A stretch of DNA of 64,000 nucleotides from Actinokineospora pegani. Lineage in GTDB: Bacteria; Actinomycetota; Actinomycetes; Mycobacteriales; Pseudonocardiaceae. Of this stretch, positions 44,678 to 58,405 are shown in pieces. Numbering within the stretch: the first letter of the stretch is position 1; each line of letters opens with the position of its first letter. Under the pieces are notes generated by a model that worked only from the letters and a program-made list of their open reading frames with translations, made no database searches and had not been told where the DNA came from. The translations under genes and the position numbers were made by a program. The stretch covers positions 1 through 64,000 of the forward strand of contig NZ_WHOL01000100.1 in assembly GCF_009745975.1 (NCBI RefSeq). Reading direction: 5' to 3'.

Positions 44678-45130
44678 GTGGCCACGACCACCCTGCGCCG
44701 TGCCAGCCGAGCCTTCGTCCTGTCCGCCGCGGCGACCGCCGCCATGATCGTCGGCGCGGGCACCGCCTCCGCGGACCTGTCGAGCGCGCAGTTGCGCTCG
44801 ACCACCGACAGCTACCTCTACACCCACAGCCTCAACGGGTTCCAGTCGACGCGGAACAACCGCCCCTACGCCAGCCAGCTCGACTGGTCGTCGGACGGGT
44901 GCTCCAACTCCCCCGACAACCCGTTCGGCTTCAACTTCGTGAAGGCCTGCCACCGCCACGACTTCGGCTACCGCAACTACAAGAGGCAGAGCCGCTTCAC
45001 CGAGGCGAACCGACTGCGCATCGACAACAACTTCAAGGAAGACCTGTACGAGATCTGCGCGGGCAACTGGAGCTGCAACCGGACCGCGGACGTCTACTAC
45101 GCCGCCGTCCGCCAGTTCGGCAACAGCTAG
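44678..45130 (+). CDS. Secreted prokaryotic phospholipase A2
   Basis: A 150-residue exported enzyme with a signal peptide (about 1-32, ending GTASA) and the actinobacterial phospholipase A2 core: DGCSNSPDNP and the catalytic CHRHDFGYRNYKR (H94, D95), with cysteines 75 and 91 and a second pair near the C-terminus for disulfides. It would release fatty acids from glycerophospholipids outside the cell. GTG start with GGGAG upstream. Followed by a strong terminator. Confidence 0.9.
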   Translation: MATTTLRRASRAFVLSAAATAAMIVGAGTASADLSSAQLRSTTDSYLYTHSLNGFQSTRNNRPYASQLDWSSDGCSNSPDNPFGFNFVKACHRHDFGYRNYKRQSRFTEANRLRIDNNFKEDLYEICAGNWSCNRTADVYYAAVRQFGNS

Positions 45131-45141
45131 TCCGGAACAGG

Positions 45142-45179
45142 CGAAGCGCCCGTCGGACCGGGGACCGACGGGCGCTTCG
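45142..45179. terminator. Perfect 15-bp bidirectional terminator
   Basis: 45142-45156 pairs with 45165-45179 around an 8-base loop, between the convergent phospholipase and DUF5684 genes. Confidence 0.85.
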
Positions 45180-45196
45180 AGAATCGTGGGGGCCGC

Positions 45197-45790
45197 TCAG
45201 CCCTGGTAGCCGCCACCCTGCTGCGGGTAGCCGCCCTGCTGCGGGTAGCCGCCCTGCTGGGGGTAGCCCTGCTGCTGCGGGTACCCACCCTGCTGGGGAT
45301 AGCCCTGCTGCGGGTACCCCGGCTGACCGTAACCCTGCTGCGGGTACCCCGGCTGGCCGTAGCCCTGCTGCGGGTAGCCGCCGTGGAAGCCGGGGGCGCC
45401 CGCCGGGCCGACGTAGCGGGCGGAGCCGAAGCCGAGGATCGGGAAGCCGATGAACGGCAAGAAGATGAGCAGGACCGCGAAGCCGCCGTCCTTGCCGTAG
45501 GACTTGGCGACGTCGATGTAGAGCATGATCATGATGACGATGTTCACCAGCGGGATCAGCATCAGCAGGATCCACCACGCCGGCCTGCCCGCGATCTTGA
45601 GCAGCACGATGATGTTGTAGATCGGCACGATGGCCGCCCAGCCGGGCTGCCCCGCCTTGGTGAACATCTTCCACATCGAGGCGATCATGAAGACCGCGAA
45701 CACGAGGTAGAACAGGCCCATCCCGACCAGGAGGCCGGTGGGGATCTCGGTGCTCGTGTAGGTGTAGTCGTAATCGTACTGCTGGGCCAC
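45197..45790 (-). CDS. DUF5684-like membrane protein with GYPQQ repeats
   Basis: A 197-residue protein: three to four hydrophobic segments with [26 protein letters not shown] and PLVNIVIMI, typical of the DUF5684/signal-peptidase-associated family, then a Tyr/Gly/Gln/Pro tail of about ten GYPQQG-type repeats. Function unknown. GTG at 45790 has GAGG six bases upstream; GTG at 45802 is an alternative. Confidence 0.8.
   Translation of the reverse strand: MAQQYDYDYTYTSTEIPTGLLVGMGLFYLVFAVFMIASMWKMFTKAGQPGWAAIVPIYNIIVLLKIAGRPAWWILLMLIPLVNIVIMIMLYIDVAKSYGKDGGFAVLLIFLPFIGFPILGFGSARYVGPAGAPGFHGGYPQQGYGQPGYPQQGYGQPGYPQQGYPQQGGYPQQQGYPQQGGYPQQGGYPQQGGGYQG
45200..45375 (-). repeat. Tandem codon repeats (GYPQQ) in a coding region
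   Basis: Imperfect 15-18 bp direct repeats of the type ggg-tac-ccg-cag-cag encode the GYPQQ(G) tail of the membrane protein. They look array-like in the DNA but are in-frame coding repeats without unique spacers. Confidence 0.85.
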
Positions 45791-45901
45791 GGTGGTCCTC
45801 ACGGTCTCCGGTATCGGTGTGCGCGCTTGATTGTCGCGAATGGACCCTCGGACGTTGCCGCAGTTACCCGTTTGTGACCTCGCGGGGGTACAAGACCGTG
45901 C

Positions 45902-48397
45902 TCAGTCGTCCTCACCGGTGTCGACGGTCACCGGCCCGCCGCCGCGCATCTCGTACAGCACGCCGTCCAGCTCGTCCGGTTTGATGAGCACGTCGCGCGC
46001 CTTGGACCCCTCGGTCGGGCCGACCACGCCGCGTGTCTCCAGCAGGTCCATCAGCCGCCCGGCCTTGGCGAACCCGACCCGCAGCTTGCGCTGCAGCATC
46101 GACGTCGAGCCGAACTGGGAGGTCACGATCAGCTCGGTGGCCGCCACCAGCAGCTCCAGGTCGTCGCCGATGTCGGGGTCGATCTCCTTCTTCTCCCCGG
46201 CCTTGGCCGAGGTGACCCCGTCGGTGTAGTCCGGCTGCGCCTGCTCCTTGGTGAACGCGACGATGCCCATGATCTCCTCGTCGGAGACGTAGGCGCCCTG
46301 CACGCGCACCGGCTTGGACGCGCCCATCGGCAGGTAGAGCCCGTCGCCCATGCCGATCAGCTTCTCCGCGCCCGGCTGGTCGAGGATGACCCGGGAGTCG
46401 GTCAGCGACGAGGTGGCGAAGGCCAGCCGCGAGGGCACGTTGGTCTTGATCAGGCCGGTGACCACGTCGACCGAGGGCCGCTGGGTCGCCAGGACCAGGT
46501 GGATGCCCGCCGCGCGCGCCTTCTGCGTGATCCGGACGATGGCGTCCTCGACGTCGCGCGGGGCGGTCATCATCAGGTCGGCCAGCTCGTCGACGATGGC
46601 CAGGATGTAGGGGTACGGGCGGTACACGCGCTCGCTGCCGGGCGGGGCGGCGATCTCGCCGGACTTCACCTTCTTGTTGAAGTCGTCGATGTGGCGGACC
46701 CGGTTGGCCTGCATGTCCTGGTAGCGCTGCTCCATCTCCTCCACCAGCCAGGTCAGCGCGGCGGCCGCCTTCTTGGGCTGGGTGATGATGGGCGTGATCA
46801 GGTGCGGGATGCCCTCGTAGGGGGTCAGCTCGACCATCTTCGGGTCGATCAGGATCATCCGCACCTCGTCCGGGGTGGCCCGCGCCAGCAGCGAGACCAG
46901 CATCGAGTTGACGAAGCTGGACTTGCCGGAGCCGGTGGAGCCCGCGCACAGCAGGTGCGGCATCTTCGCCAGGTTGGCCGTGATCATGTGGCCCTCGATG
47001 TCCTTGCCGAGGCCGACGACCATGGGGTGGCTGTCGGACAGGGCCGTGGTCGAGCGCAGCACGTCACCGAGGCGCACCATCTCGCGGTCGGCGTTGGGCA
47101 CCTCGATGCCCACCGCGGACTTGCCGGGGATCGGGGCCAGCAGGCGCACGTTGTCGGTGGCCACCGCGTAGGCGATGTTCTTGGTCAGCGCGGTGATCTT
47201 CTCGACCTTCACCCCCGGGCCGAGCTCGACCTCGTAGCGGGTGACCGTCGGCCCCCGGGTGAAGCCGGTGACCTGGGCGTCGATGTTGAACTGGTCGAGC
47301 ACGCCGGTGATGGCCTCGATCATCGCGTCGTTGGCCTTGGAGCGGGCCTTGGGCGCGTCGCCCGCGACCAGCAGCCCCGGGTCGGGCAGGGCGTAGTCGC
47401 CGTCGACGACGCGGGTGACGGTGATGGTGTCCGGGTCGCGCGGGGTGTCGGCGACCTGCGGGGTCTCCTTGACCTGTGGCTTGCCCTTGGCGCGCGCGGG
47501 CTTGGCCCGCGCGGGCTCGTCCAGCGGCAGGGCGGGCTGCTCCTGGGCCGTCTCCGCCTCGGCGTCGGCCTTGCGGGAGCGGCCCTTGCGCGGCTTGAGC
47601 GGCGGCTCGACCAGGTCGTCGGAGCCGAGGTCGAAGTCGTCGATGCCGAGGTGGCCGCCGTCGTCCTCGTCGTCGGGGCGGCTCAACTCGCGCAGCCGGG
47701 TGGGGATCTCGCGGACCGGGGTGCCGGTGAAGACCAGGATGCCGAAGCCGAGCACGAGCACCAGGACCGGCACCGCGACCCAGGCGGTGACGCCCTTGGC
47801 GAGCAGGCCGCCGGACAGGTAGCCCAGGGCGCCGCCCGCGAACATCCGGCCGTCGTTGGTCTCGGGCATCCCGGCGAACACGTGCAGCACGCCGAGCACG
47901 GCCAGCACGGCCAGCAGCGTGCCCACGGCGTAGCGGGGCCGCTTGTCCGGTTGCGGCTCCGAGCGCATCAGCACAACGCCGATCACGACCAGCGCGACCG
48001 GCACCACGACCGACAGCGCGCCGAACACCGTCCGCACCCCGATGGCCAGCCCCGCGCCGACGACGCCCGCCGCCCGCCACCACACGGCCGCGGCGAGGAC
48101 GACGCCCAGGGCCAGCAGGGCGAAGGCCGCGCCGTCGCGGCGGTGGGCCGGGTCGAGCTCCTTGGTCCGGCCGATCGCGCGGGCCAGCGACCCGACGCCG
48201 CGGGCGAGCAGGCCGAATGCCGAAGCGACCGCGCCCTTCTTCGGCGGCGCGACGGGCTGGCGCGCGGGGGCCTTGCGGGCCGTGGCCCTCGCCGCGGGTT
48301 TGGCCGGGGCCTTCGCGGCGGGCTTGCGTGGGCCGCCCGAGGACGCCCGAGCCCTGGTGGTCCCGGTGTTCTTCGAGGTCGTGGAGCGGCTCGCCAT
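45902..48397 (-). CDS. ftsK: DNA translocase FtsK/SpoIIIE
   Basis: An 831-residue septal DNA pump. After a basic Ala/Lys tail come four to five transmembrane segments (about 85-260), an acidic/charged linker, and the motor with Walker A GSTGSGKSSFVN (about residue 487), Walker B YILAIVDELADLMM and ATQRPSVDVVTG. The C-terminal gamma domain (MLQRKLRVGFAKAGRLMDLLE) reads polarity sequences. ATG at 48397. Length is typical for actinobacteria. Confidence 0.95.
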   Translation of the reverse strand: MASRSTTSKNTGTTRARASSGGPRKPAAKAPAKPAARATARKAPARQPVAPPKKGAVASAFGLLARGVGSLARAIGRTKELDPAHRRDGAAFALLALGVVLAAAVWWRAAGVVGAGLAIGVRTVFGALSVVVPVALVVIGVVLMRSEPQPDKRPRYAVGTLLAVLAVLGVLHVFAGMPETNDGRMFAGGALGYLSGGLLAKGVTAWVAVPVLVLVLGFGILVFTGTPVREIPTRLRELSRPDDEDDGGHLGIDDFDLGSDDLVEPPLKPRKGRSRKADAEAETAQEQPALPLDEPARAKPARAKGKPQVKETPQVADTPRDPDTITVTRVVDGDYALPDPGLLVAGDAPKARSKANDAMIEAITGVLDQFNIDAQVTGFTRGPTVTRYEVELGPGVKVEKITALTKNIAYAVATDNVRLLAPIPGKSAVGIEVPNADREMVRLGDVLRSTTALSDSHPMVVGLGKDIEGHMITANLAKMPHLLCAGSTGSGKSSFVNSMLVSLLARATPDEVRMILIDPKMVELTPYEGIPHLITPIITQPKKAAAALTWLVEEMEQRYQDMQANRVRHIDDFNKKVKSGEIAAPPGSERVYRPYPYILAIVDELADLMMTAPRDVEDAIVRITQKARAAGIHLVLATQRPSVDVVTGLIKTNVPSRLAFATSSLTDSRVILDQPGAEKLIGMGDGLYLPMGASKPVRVQGAYVSDEEIMGIVAFTKEQAQPDYTDGVTSAKAGEKKEIDPDIGDDLELLVAATELIVTSQFGSTSMLQRKLRVGFAKAGRLMDLLETRGVVGPTEGSKARDVLIKPDELDGVLYEMRGGGPVTVDTGEDD

Positions 48398-48539
48398 GCC
48401 TACACGGTAGTCGCCCCAGCCCCTCCCGCACCGCACATCACCTGCGCCACCTGCGACGCGGGCGGCACACTCCCCGCGGGCGCGAGCGCGCGCGGGGGCG
48501 ATCCACCCGGCTGACCAGCACCGTGCCATGCTCTGCGCC

Positions 48540-49370
48540 ATGGTTGCGCTGCGAGGCGACGGCGATCGGGCGACACGCCGGAAGAAGGCCATCCACGACA
48601 CACCGGCGGTCTGGCGGTTCCTCACCGCCCTCGACCGGGTCGTCGTCCGGGCCGTGGGCACGCTCGAGGTCACCGGTGAGTTCCCACCGCACCTGCTCGG
48701 CAAACCGGTGCTGGTCGCGGCCAACCACATCGGCATGTTCGACCCGATGGTCATCATGGCGGCCTCCGGCACCCAGGGCTTCCTGCCGCGCTTCATGCTC
48801 ACCGCGGGCCTGATCGACGCCCCGGTCGTCGGCTGGTTCCTGCGCAAGAGCGGCCACCTGCGCGTCGACCGGGGCAAGGCCAACATCATCGAGGCCTTCA
48901 CCGTCGCCATCGACACCCTCAGAACGGCCAGGGTGCCGCTGCTGGTCTACCCCGAGGGCCGGGTGACCCTGGACCCGGGCATGTGGCCGGAGAAGGGCAA
49001 GACCGGCGTGGCCAGGATGGCCCTGGGCGCCTCGGTCCCGGTCGTGACGATCAGCCAGTGGGGCGCCCACGAGGCCGTCTACTGGGGCTCGGAGACGGTC
49101 TCGGGCTGGAAGGACGTCAAGCCACTGCTGACCTCCTTCCTCAAGGCCATGCGCCGCCGTCCGGTCTTCAAGGTCCACTTCGGTGGCGAGGTGGACCTGT
49201 CCGACCTGACGGCGGGCAAGCCGGGGGACGCCATGCGGGCGCACAAGCGCATCATGCAGGCCATCACCGACGGCCTGGTGCCGTTGCGCGCGGACGAGCC
49301 GGACATGCCCGCCTTCCACGACCCCACCCGGCCCACCATCGCCAAGAGCCCCTGGAAGCCCACCGCCTGA
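48540..49370 (+). CDS. 1-acyl-sn-glycerol-3-phosphate acyltransferase family (PlsC-like)
   Basis: A 276-residue acyltransferase of phospholipid synthesis. Motif I NHIGMFDPM is the NHxxxxD catalytic site, FLRKSGHLRVDRG is block II, and YPEGRVTLD is the EGR block III. ATG at 48540 (MVALRGDGD) is used; another ATG four codons upstream is possible. No clear ribosome binding site, so it may be leaderless. Confidence 0.87.
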   Translation: MVALRGDGDRATRRKKAIHDTPAVWRFLTALDRVVVRAVGTLEVTGEFPPHLLGKPVLVAANHIGMFDPMVIMAASGTQGFLPRFMLTAGLIDAPVVGWFLRKSGHLRVDRGKANIIEAFTVAIDTLRTARVPLLVYPEGRVTLDPGMWPEKGKTGVARMALGASVPVVTISQWGAHEAVYWGSETVSGWKDVKPLLTSFLKAMRRRPVFKVHFGGEVDLSDLTAGKPGDAMRAHKRIMQAITDGLVPLRADEPDMPAFHDPTRPTIAKSPWKPTA

Positions 49371-50035
49371 GCCCGCGGCGCATTCCCCCGCCCGAATCCC
49401 ATCCAGGCACCACCGCGGGTCGCCCGTGCGAATACCGACTCCACGATTCATCAACGCCCCGCACTCGGAATCGACGGTCGTAATTCCCGCGTTCAGCACT
49501 CCGGCGACGAACGAACCCAAAGGTGTGAGCCACCTGGTCGCGCCCGGCCTGCGCGGATTTGGCGAGGTCAGCCAACTTCAGCCACAAGGCCCGCCAACCA
49601 GCCCAGGTCTGCGGTTATCGGACCTCGACCGGTGCTGAACAGCCACCCGGACGGTGGAACGCACAGCGTGCACACGCGAACCTGATCGACTGTCAGTAAA
49701 AGTAAAGAGTTTGCCATCACCCGGACAGGCGTTTGCCCTACCCAGCGCTCGCCCGGCTCAATCGCCGTTGGCGCGCATTTTTTCCGCCTGCAACAGCATT
49801 TCTCCTGCGTGATGACCGGACGGTCTCGTCACACGTACGAGAGTTGGATCACACCCTATTGGGCTATCCGGGTGAATACTTGACAGCAGACTGCCCAATC
49901 GGAACGGTAGTGGGTAAAGATCTGTTTACTCGACGAACGCGACAACCTGTGTCATCTTCGTCACAATGAGCAAGCGATCGTTCTCGCTGCGCAACGACGC
50001 GCGCCCCTGCTAGATCCACCACCTGGAGGTCACCA
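49371..50035. other. Non-coding gap with an AT-richer core
   Basis: No credible gene is seen in this 665-bp stretch; short open frames lack a ribosome binding site and family features. The portion 49680-49970 is distinctly richer in A/T than the rest of the window. It contains TTGACA (near 49879) and the near-palindrome GTAAA-N6-TTTAC just before the SulP gene. It probably holds the regulated promoter of the transporter. Confidence 0.55.
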
Positions 50036-52300
50036 ATGGGTGCTGCACGCACCGACGCCCACGCCCCACCGCACCAGCGCTTGCGGTCGTGGTTCGTTGA
50101 GGACGCCCGGCACGACCTCCCAGCCTCGCTGGTCGTGTTCCTGGTCGCCGTCCCCCTCTCGCTCGGCATCGCCGCCGCCTCCGGCGCGCCGGTCATGGCC
50201 GGGCTCATCGCCGCCGTCATCGGCGGCATCGTCGCGGGCAGCCTCGGCGGCTCCGCGCTCCAGGTCAGCGGCCCCGCGGCCGGCCTGACCGTCGTCGTCG
50301 CCGGACTGGTCTCCCAGTTCGGGTGGGCTGTCACCTGCGCGATCACCGTCATCGCCGGTGCGCTGCAACTGCTGCTGGGCGCCTGCCGCATCGGCCGCGC
50401 CGCGCTCGCCATCTCCCCCACTGTCGTGCACGCCATGCTCGCGGGCATCGGCGTCACCATCGTCCTCGGCCAGCTGCACGTCCTCCTGGGCGGCGCGGCC
50501 GGGTCATCCGCCTGGGAGAACATCAGCGAGCTGCCCGCGCAGCTACTGGGCCTGCACAGCCCCGCCGCCTTCATCGGCCTCGGCGTGATCCTGCTGCTGC
50601 TGGTCTGGCCCAAGCTCCCCGCCAAGGTCCGGGCGGTCCCCGGCCCGCTGGTCGCGATCACGCTGGCCACCGCCGTGGCGGGTCTCGCCGCGCTGCAGGT
50701 GGCCCGGGTCGACCTGCCGGACAACCCGCTCTCGGCGATCAGCCTGCCCAGCCTGCCCGAGGGCCAGTGGGGCGCGTTCGCGCTCGGCGTGGTCACCATG
50801 ACGATCATCGCCAGCGTGGAGAGCCTGCTCTCGGCCGTGTCGGTCGACAAGATGCGCGAGGGCCACCGCTCCAACCTCGACCGCGAGCTGATCGGCCAGG
50901 GCTCGGCGAACATGGCCTCCGGCCTGCTGGGCGGCCTGCCGGTCACCGGCGTCATCGTCCGCAGCTCCACCAACGTCCGCGCGGGCGCGCGCACCCGGGC
51001 CTCGGCGGTCATGCACGGCGTGTGGGTGCTGTTGTTCACCGCGCTGCTGGTCGGTCTGGTCGAGCAGGTGCCGATGGCCGCGCTGGCAGGCCTGCTGGTC
51101 CACATCGGACTGGCGCTGGTCAAGCCGGACGACATCCGCGCCGCCCGCAGGCACGGCGAGCTGCACGTCTACGTCATCACCGTGCTCGGCGTGGTGTTCC
51201 TGAACCTGCTCGAGGGCGTGCTCATCGGCGTCGCCGTCGCGGTGCTGGGCATGCTGCGCCGCGTGGTCTGGGCCCGGGTCCGGGTGGAGAAGGACGACGC
51301 CCCCGACCACTACTCGGTGATCGTCGAGGGCACGCTGAGCTTCCTGTCCGTGCCCCGGCTGTCGCGGGTGCTCGCCCAGGTCCCCGAGGGTGCGCACGTG
51401 GACGTGGAACTGGTGGTCGACTACCTCGACCACGCCGCCTACGAGCACCTGGCCACCTGGAAGGCCACGCACACCGGAGCGGGCGGCACCGTCGTGGTCG
51501 ACGAGGTCGGCCTGGGCACCGAGCAGCGCTCGGCCCCGAAGCCGGGCAACCGCGTGTTCCTGGCCTGGTCGCAGTGGCAGGAGGGCGAGCCGGAGATCCC
51601 CGCGCAGACCCGCCGCGACCCCCTGGTCGAGGGCGCCCGCGAGTACCACAAGCGCAGCGCCCAGATGATCCGCCCGCAACTGGAGAAGCTGGCCTCCTCC
51701 CAGGCCCCGCACGCGCTGTTCCTCACCTGCGCGGACTCCCGCATCGTGCCCAACGTCATCACCACCTCGGGCCCCGGCGACCTGTTCACCATCCGCAACG
51801 TCGGCAACCTGGTCCCCCGCCACAACGAGTCCGACGACCAGTCGGTCCACGCGGCGGTCCAGTACGCGGTGGACAACCTGGACGTGTCCACGATCGTCGT
51901 CTGCGGCCACTCCCGCTGCGGCGCGATGACGGCGGCCATCGCCGACGGTGCCCTGGACGGACCCGTGGGCAAGTGGCTCCGCTGGGCCGAGACGAGCGTC
52001 CGCGCCTGGCGCGCGGGCCACGTCCTCGGCCGCGCGGCCGCCGACGACGGCTGGTCGGAGATCGATCAGCTCGCCATGGTCAACGTGGCGGTGCAGCTCG
52101 AGTCCCTGTCGGAGTTCCCGGAGGTGCGGGAGGCGGAGGTCAAGCTCGTCGGCCTCTTCTTCGACATCCCCACCGGGACCCTGCTGATGCTCGACGCAGG
52201 CGCCGAGCGATTCACTCCCATGCCGGGCGGCCGGGCGTCGCTGGTGCCCGCGTCGACCAACGGCGCGGCCACCCCGGTCACCGGGGTCATCACGGGCTAG
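50036..52300 (+). CDS. SulP anion transporter fused to beta-carbonic anhydrase
   Basis: A 754-residue fusion. Residues 1 to about 410 form a SulP (SLC26) transporter with ten or more hydrophobic segments (LVVFLVAVPLSLGIAAASGAP), then a STAS-like region, and from about 520 a beta-carbonic anhydrase with zinc/active-site motifs CADSR (C565, D567) and CGHSRCG (H625, C628). The likely job is bicarbonate transport coupled to CO2 hydration; the same fusion occurs in Mycobacterium (Rv3273). GGAGG lies 9 bases before the ATG. Confidence 0.93.
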   Translation: MGAARTDAHAPPHQRLRSWFVEDARHDLPASLVVFLVAVPLSLGIAAASGAPVMAGLIAAVIGGIVAGSLGGSALQVSGPAAGLTVVVAGLVSQFGWAVTCAITVIAGALQLLLGACRIGRAALAISPTVVHAMLAGIGVTIVLGQLHVLLGGAAGSSAWENISELPAQLLGLHSPAAFIGLGVILLLLVWPKLPAKVRAVPGPLVAITLATAVAGLAALQVARVDLPDNPLSAISLPSLPEGQWGAFALGVVTMTIIASVESLLSAVSVDKMREGHRSNLDRELIGQGSANMASGLLGGLPVTGVIVRSSTNVRAGARTRASAVMHGVWVLLFTALLVGLVEQVPMAALAGLLVHIGLALVKPDDIRAARRHGELHVYVITVLGVVFLNLLEGVLIGVAVAVLGMLRRVVWARVRVEKDDAPDHYSVIVEGTLSFLSVPRLSRVLAQVPEGAHVDVELVVDYLDHAAYEHLATWKATHTGAGGTVVVDEVGLGTEQRSAPKPGNRVFLAWSQWQEGEPEIPAQTRRDPLVEGAREYHKRSAQMIRPQLEKLASSQAPHALFLTCADSRIVPNVITTSGPGDLFTIRNVGNLVPRHNESDDQSVHAAVQYAVDNLDVSTIVVCGHSRCGAMTAAIADGALDGPVGKWLRWAETSVRAWRAGHVLGRAAADDGWSEIDQLAMVNVAVQLESLSEFPEVREAEVKLVGLFFDIPTGTLLMLDAGAERFTPMPGGRASLVPASTNGAATPVTGVITG

Positions 52301-52313
52301 CAGGCTGACCACA

Positions 52314-52357
52314 CCGGTCCGGGTTCGTGCGAGGTGTCTCGCACGAACCCGGACCGG
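52314..52357. terminator. Perfect 20-bp bidirectional terminator
   Basis: 52314-52333 pairs perfectly with 52338-52357 around GTGT, between the convergent SulP fusion and RNase J genes. Confidence 0.85.
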
Positions 52358-52405
52358 AGGTGCTGCTCGGGGGTCGCCAACCAGGCGACTCGGCCGCTGG
52401 GGCGG

Positions 52406-55158
<2,753 letters not shown>

Positions 55159-55212
55159 TCAGTTGGGCCGTTCACCACCTGAGTGATGTGACCCCGCGTT
55201 ACCGTCGCGACC

Positions 55213-55734
55213 ATGGCTGAGGACTCGTCCGCGCGCCCGGTTTTCGACTCCGACCCGGCGGACCCGCTCACCGACAGGGTCAAGGTCCTGCGCGGCGCGC
55301 CCGAGGGCACGCGCGACGTCCGGGTGCGGTTCCGGGCCGGTGGCGGCCTGCTCGGGCGCCGGACGGTGCGCCGGGACCAGGCCGACTCGGCGCTGCTGAC
55401 CTACGTCGGCGGGGATGAGTACAAGCAGGAGGAGGTGTTGACGCTCGCGGGGGTGGACGAGTTCTTCGCGGAGGTGCGGGCGCGGGCCGCCGAGGAGGAC
55501 GCGGTCGAGGCGGCCAAGAACGCCTGCGTGCACCTGCGGTGCCGTTATTGCGACGTGCGCGCGGAGTACCTGGGGACACGGACGTGGGTGGTCGGGGAGC
55601 CGACCATGACCGGGACGGCGCTGCGGTCGTTGAGCGAGGAGGCGGTCACGCAGCATGTCTACCGGTGTCCGCGGTGTGGGTTGCTGGAGTTGTTCGCTGA
55701 GGGGTTCCTGCGGCATCCGGTGCCGGAGGCCTGA
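55213..55734 (+). CDS. Zinc-ribbon protein of unknown function
   Basis: Family not recognised. The 173-residue product has an N-terminal beta-rich half and a C-terminal CRYC...CPRC pair (about residues 112 and 157) that would form a treble-clef or zinc-ribbon site with an insert between the knuckles. No signal peptide. It is divergent from dapA with 78 bp between them and ends before the convergent TIGR03085 gene. Confidence 0.75.
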   Translation: MAEDSSARPVFDSDPADPLTDRVKVLRGAPEGTRDVRVRFRAGGGLLGRRTVRRDQADSALLTYVGGDEYKQEEVLTLAGVDEFFAEVRARAAEEDAVEAAKNACVHLRCRYCDVRAEYLGTRTWVVGEPTMTGTALRSLSEEAVTQHVYRCPRCGLLELFAEGFLRHPVPEA

Positions 55735-55786
55735 GAGGCCGGGGTGTTCGCTTGGGCGGCTCGTCGGAATGGGGGCCGCCGGTCGG

Positions 55787-56404
55787 TCAGAAACCGCGCT
55801 TGAGGCCCTTGAGCCGGGCCACGCCGGTGTCGGAGCCCTCGAACTCCAGGACGCTCTGGTCGCGGCCGAAGGCCCACAGCAGGATCTCGCCGGGGGCGCC
55901 GGTCAGGGTCACCGGGTCGGGGCCGTTCTTGACCGTCGACCGGCGCTCGCCCGAGACCAGGGTGATGCCGACGGGGCTCTTGCGGAGGAGGACCTTGCCC
56001 ATGCGGCCCAGGGTGGCCCAGATGGCGGCGTCGCGGCGGGGGTCCGCGGGGCGGGGGGTCCAGGTGGGGGTCGCTCGGCGGACGTCCTCGTGGTGGACGT
56101 AGTACTCGGTGGTGTTCACCAGGTTGTCGAGGGGGTTGAACGGGGACCAGACCGGGGGGCCGGTGCGGATCAGCTCGACGATCTGCTCCCACGGCTTGTC
56201 GAGGTAGGACTTGGTGACCTTGTCCAGGTAGCCCGAGAACACGGGCAGCAGGATGCCGGGGGCGGCGTCCAGGCGGCGCTCGCGAATGACCAGGTGCACG
56301 GCGAGGTCGCGCGTGGTCCAGTCACCGCACAGCGTCGGCGCGTCCGGTCCGACTGCGGTGAACAGGTCGCAGAGCTGTGCGCGTTCGTCCTTGGCGACAC
56401 CCAT
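55787..56404 (-). CDS. TIGR03085-type metal-binding protein (DinB/mycothiol maleylpyruvate isomerase fold)
   Basis: A 205-residue actinobacterial protein starting MGVAKDERAQLCDLFTAVGPDAPTLCGDWTTRDLAVHLVIRERR. The sequence TEYYVHHEDVRRA supplies His metal ligands of the four-helix DinB-like fold; some relatives are mycothiol-dependent enzymes. Substrate unknown. Standalone. Confidence 0.82.
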   Translation of the reverse strand: MGVAKDERAQLCDLFTAVGPDAPTLCGDWTTRDLAVHLVIRERRLDAAPGILLPVFSGYLDKVTKSYLDKPWEQIVELIRTGPPVWSPFNPLDNLVNTTEYYVHHEDVRRATPTWTPRPADPRRDAAIWATLGRMGKVLLRKSPVGITLVSGERRSTVKNGPDPVTLTGAPGEILLWAFGRDQSVLEFEGSDTGVARLKGLKRGF

Positions 56405-56451
56405 GGGCAGACCCTACCGGCGGTCGGTGGCCGCCGGGCAGGGCGACCGGG

Positions 56452-57954
<1,503 letters not shown>

Positions 57955-58005
57955 CCATCCACCTCCTGCGAACGCGGGGATAGTAACCGTGCCCCGCTCG
58001 CCGGT

Positions 58006-58401
58006 TCAGTCGTTCGGCGGATGCACTTCGTGTCCTGCCTCGCGCAACGCGCGCACTGCGCGGTCCAGCACGGCGTCGCGGACCAGGATGTGGTCGGTGT
58101 CGAAGGTCGACAGCGCGAACAGCGAGACCCCGGCGGCGGCCAGCGACCCGGCCAGCGAGGCCATGATCCCGGTCAGGCTGAACTCCAGCGGCCCGCGCAC
58201 GGTCAGCAGCCGCCAGCCCGGCTCCGCGCGCCCGGCGTCCGGGGCGTGCCCGGCCGGGGCGACCACCGAGATCTCGGTGACGCTGCTGGTGATCGAGACC
58301 AGGCCGGGGGCGGCGAACACCGCCGGGTCGACCGGGGCGCCCCGGTCGAGCCGGGTGATCGTGTACAGCCCGTCGACCACGTCGACGACCAGGCGCTTCA
58401 C
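58006..58401 (-). CDS. ACT-domain protein
   Basis: A 131-residue protein of the paired-ACT (ACT_7/CASTOR-like) type: GLYTITRLDRGAPVDP at the start, then GPLEFSLTGIMASLAGSLAAAGVSLFALSTFDTDHILV, the usual ligand-binding helix and strand. Probably binds an amino acid. GTG at 58401 lies 4 bp after the thyX stop, so it is cotranscribed with thyX. Confidence 0.85.
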   Translation of the reverse strand: MKRLVVDVVDGLYTITRLDRGAPVDPAVFAAPGLVSITSSVTEISVVAPAGHAPDAGRAEPGWRLLTVRGPLEFSLTGIMASLAGSLAAAGVSLFALSTFDTDHILVRDAVLDRAVRALREAGHEVHPPND

Positions 58402-58405
58402 CGGC

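Noticed and set aside
45200-45375. CRISPR-like tandem repeats
   Set aside because: They are in-frame GYPQQ codon repeats without unique spacers, in a membrane protein.
49733-49969. Possible 78-codon gene in the gap before the SulP fusion
   Set aside because: No ribosome binding site, TTG-type start and no family features; it overlaps the likely promoter region.
49950-49970. CRP-like TGTG...CACA site upstream of the SulP fusion
   Set aside because: Half-sites are mismatched and the spacing differs from the CRP/Cmr consensus.
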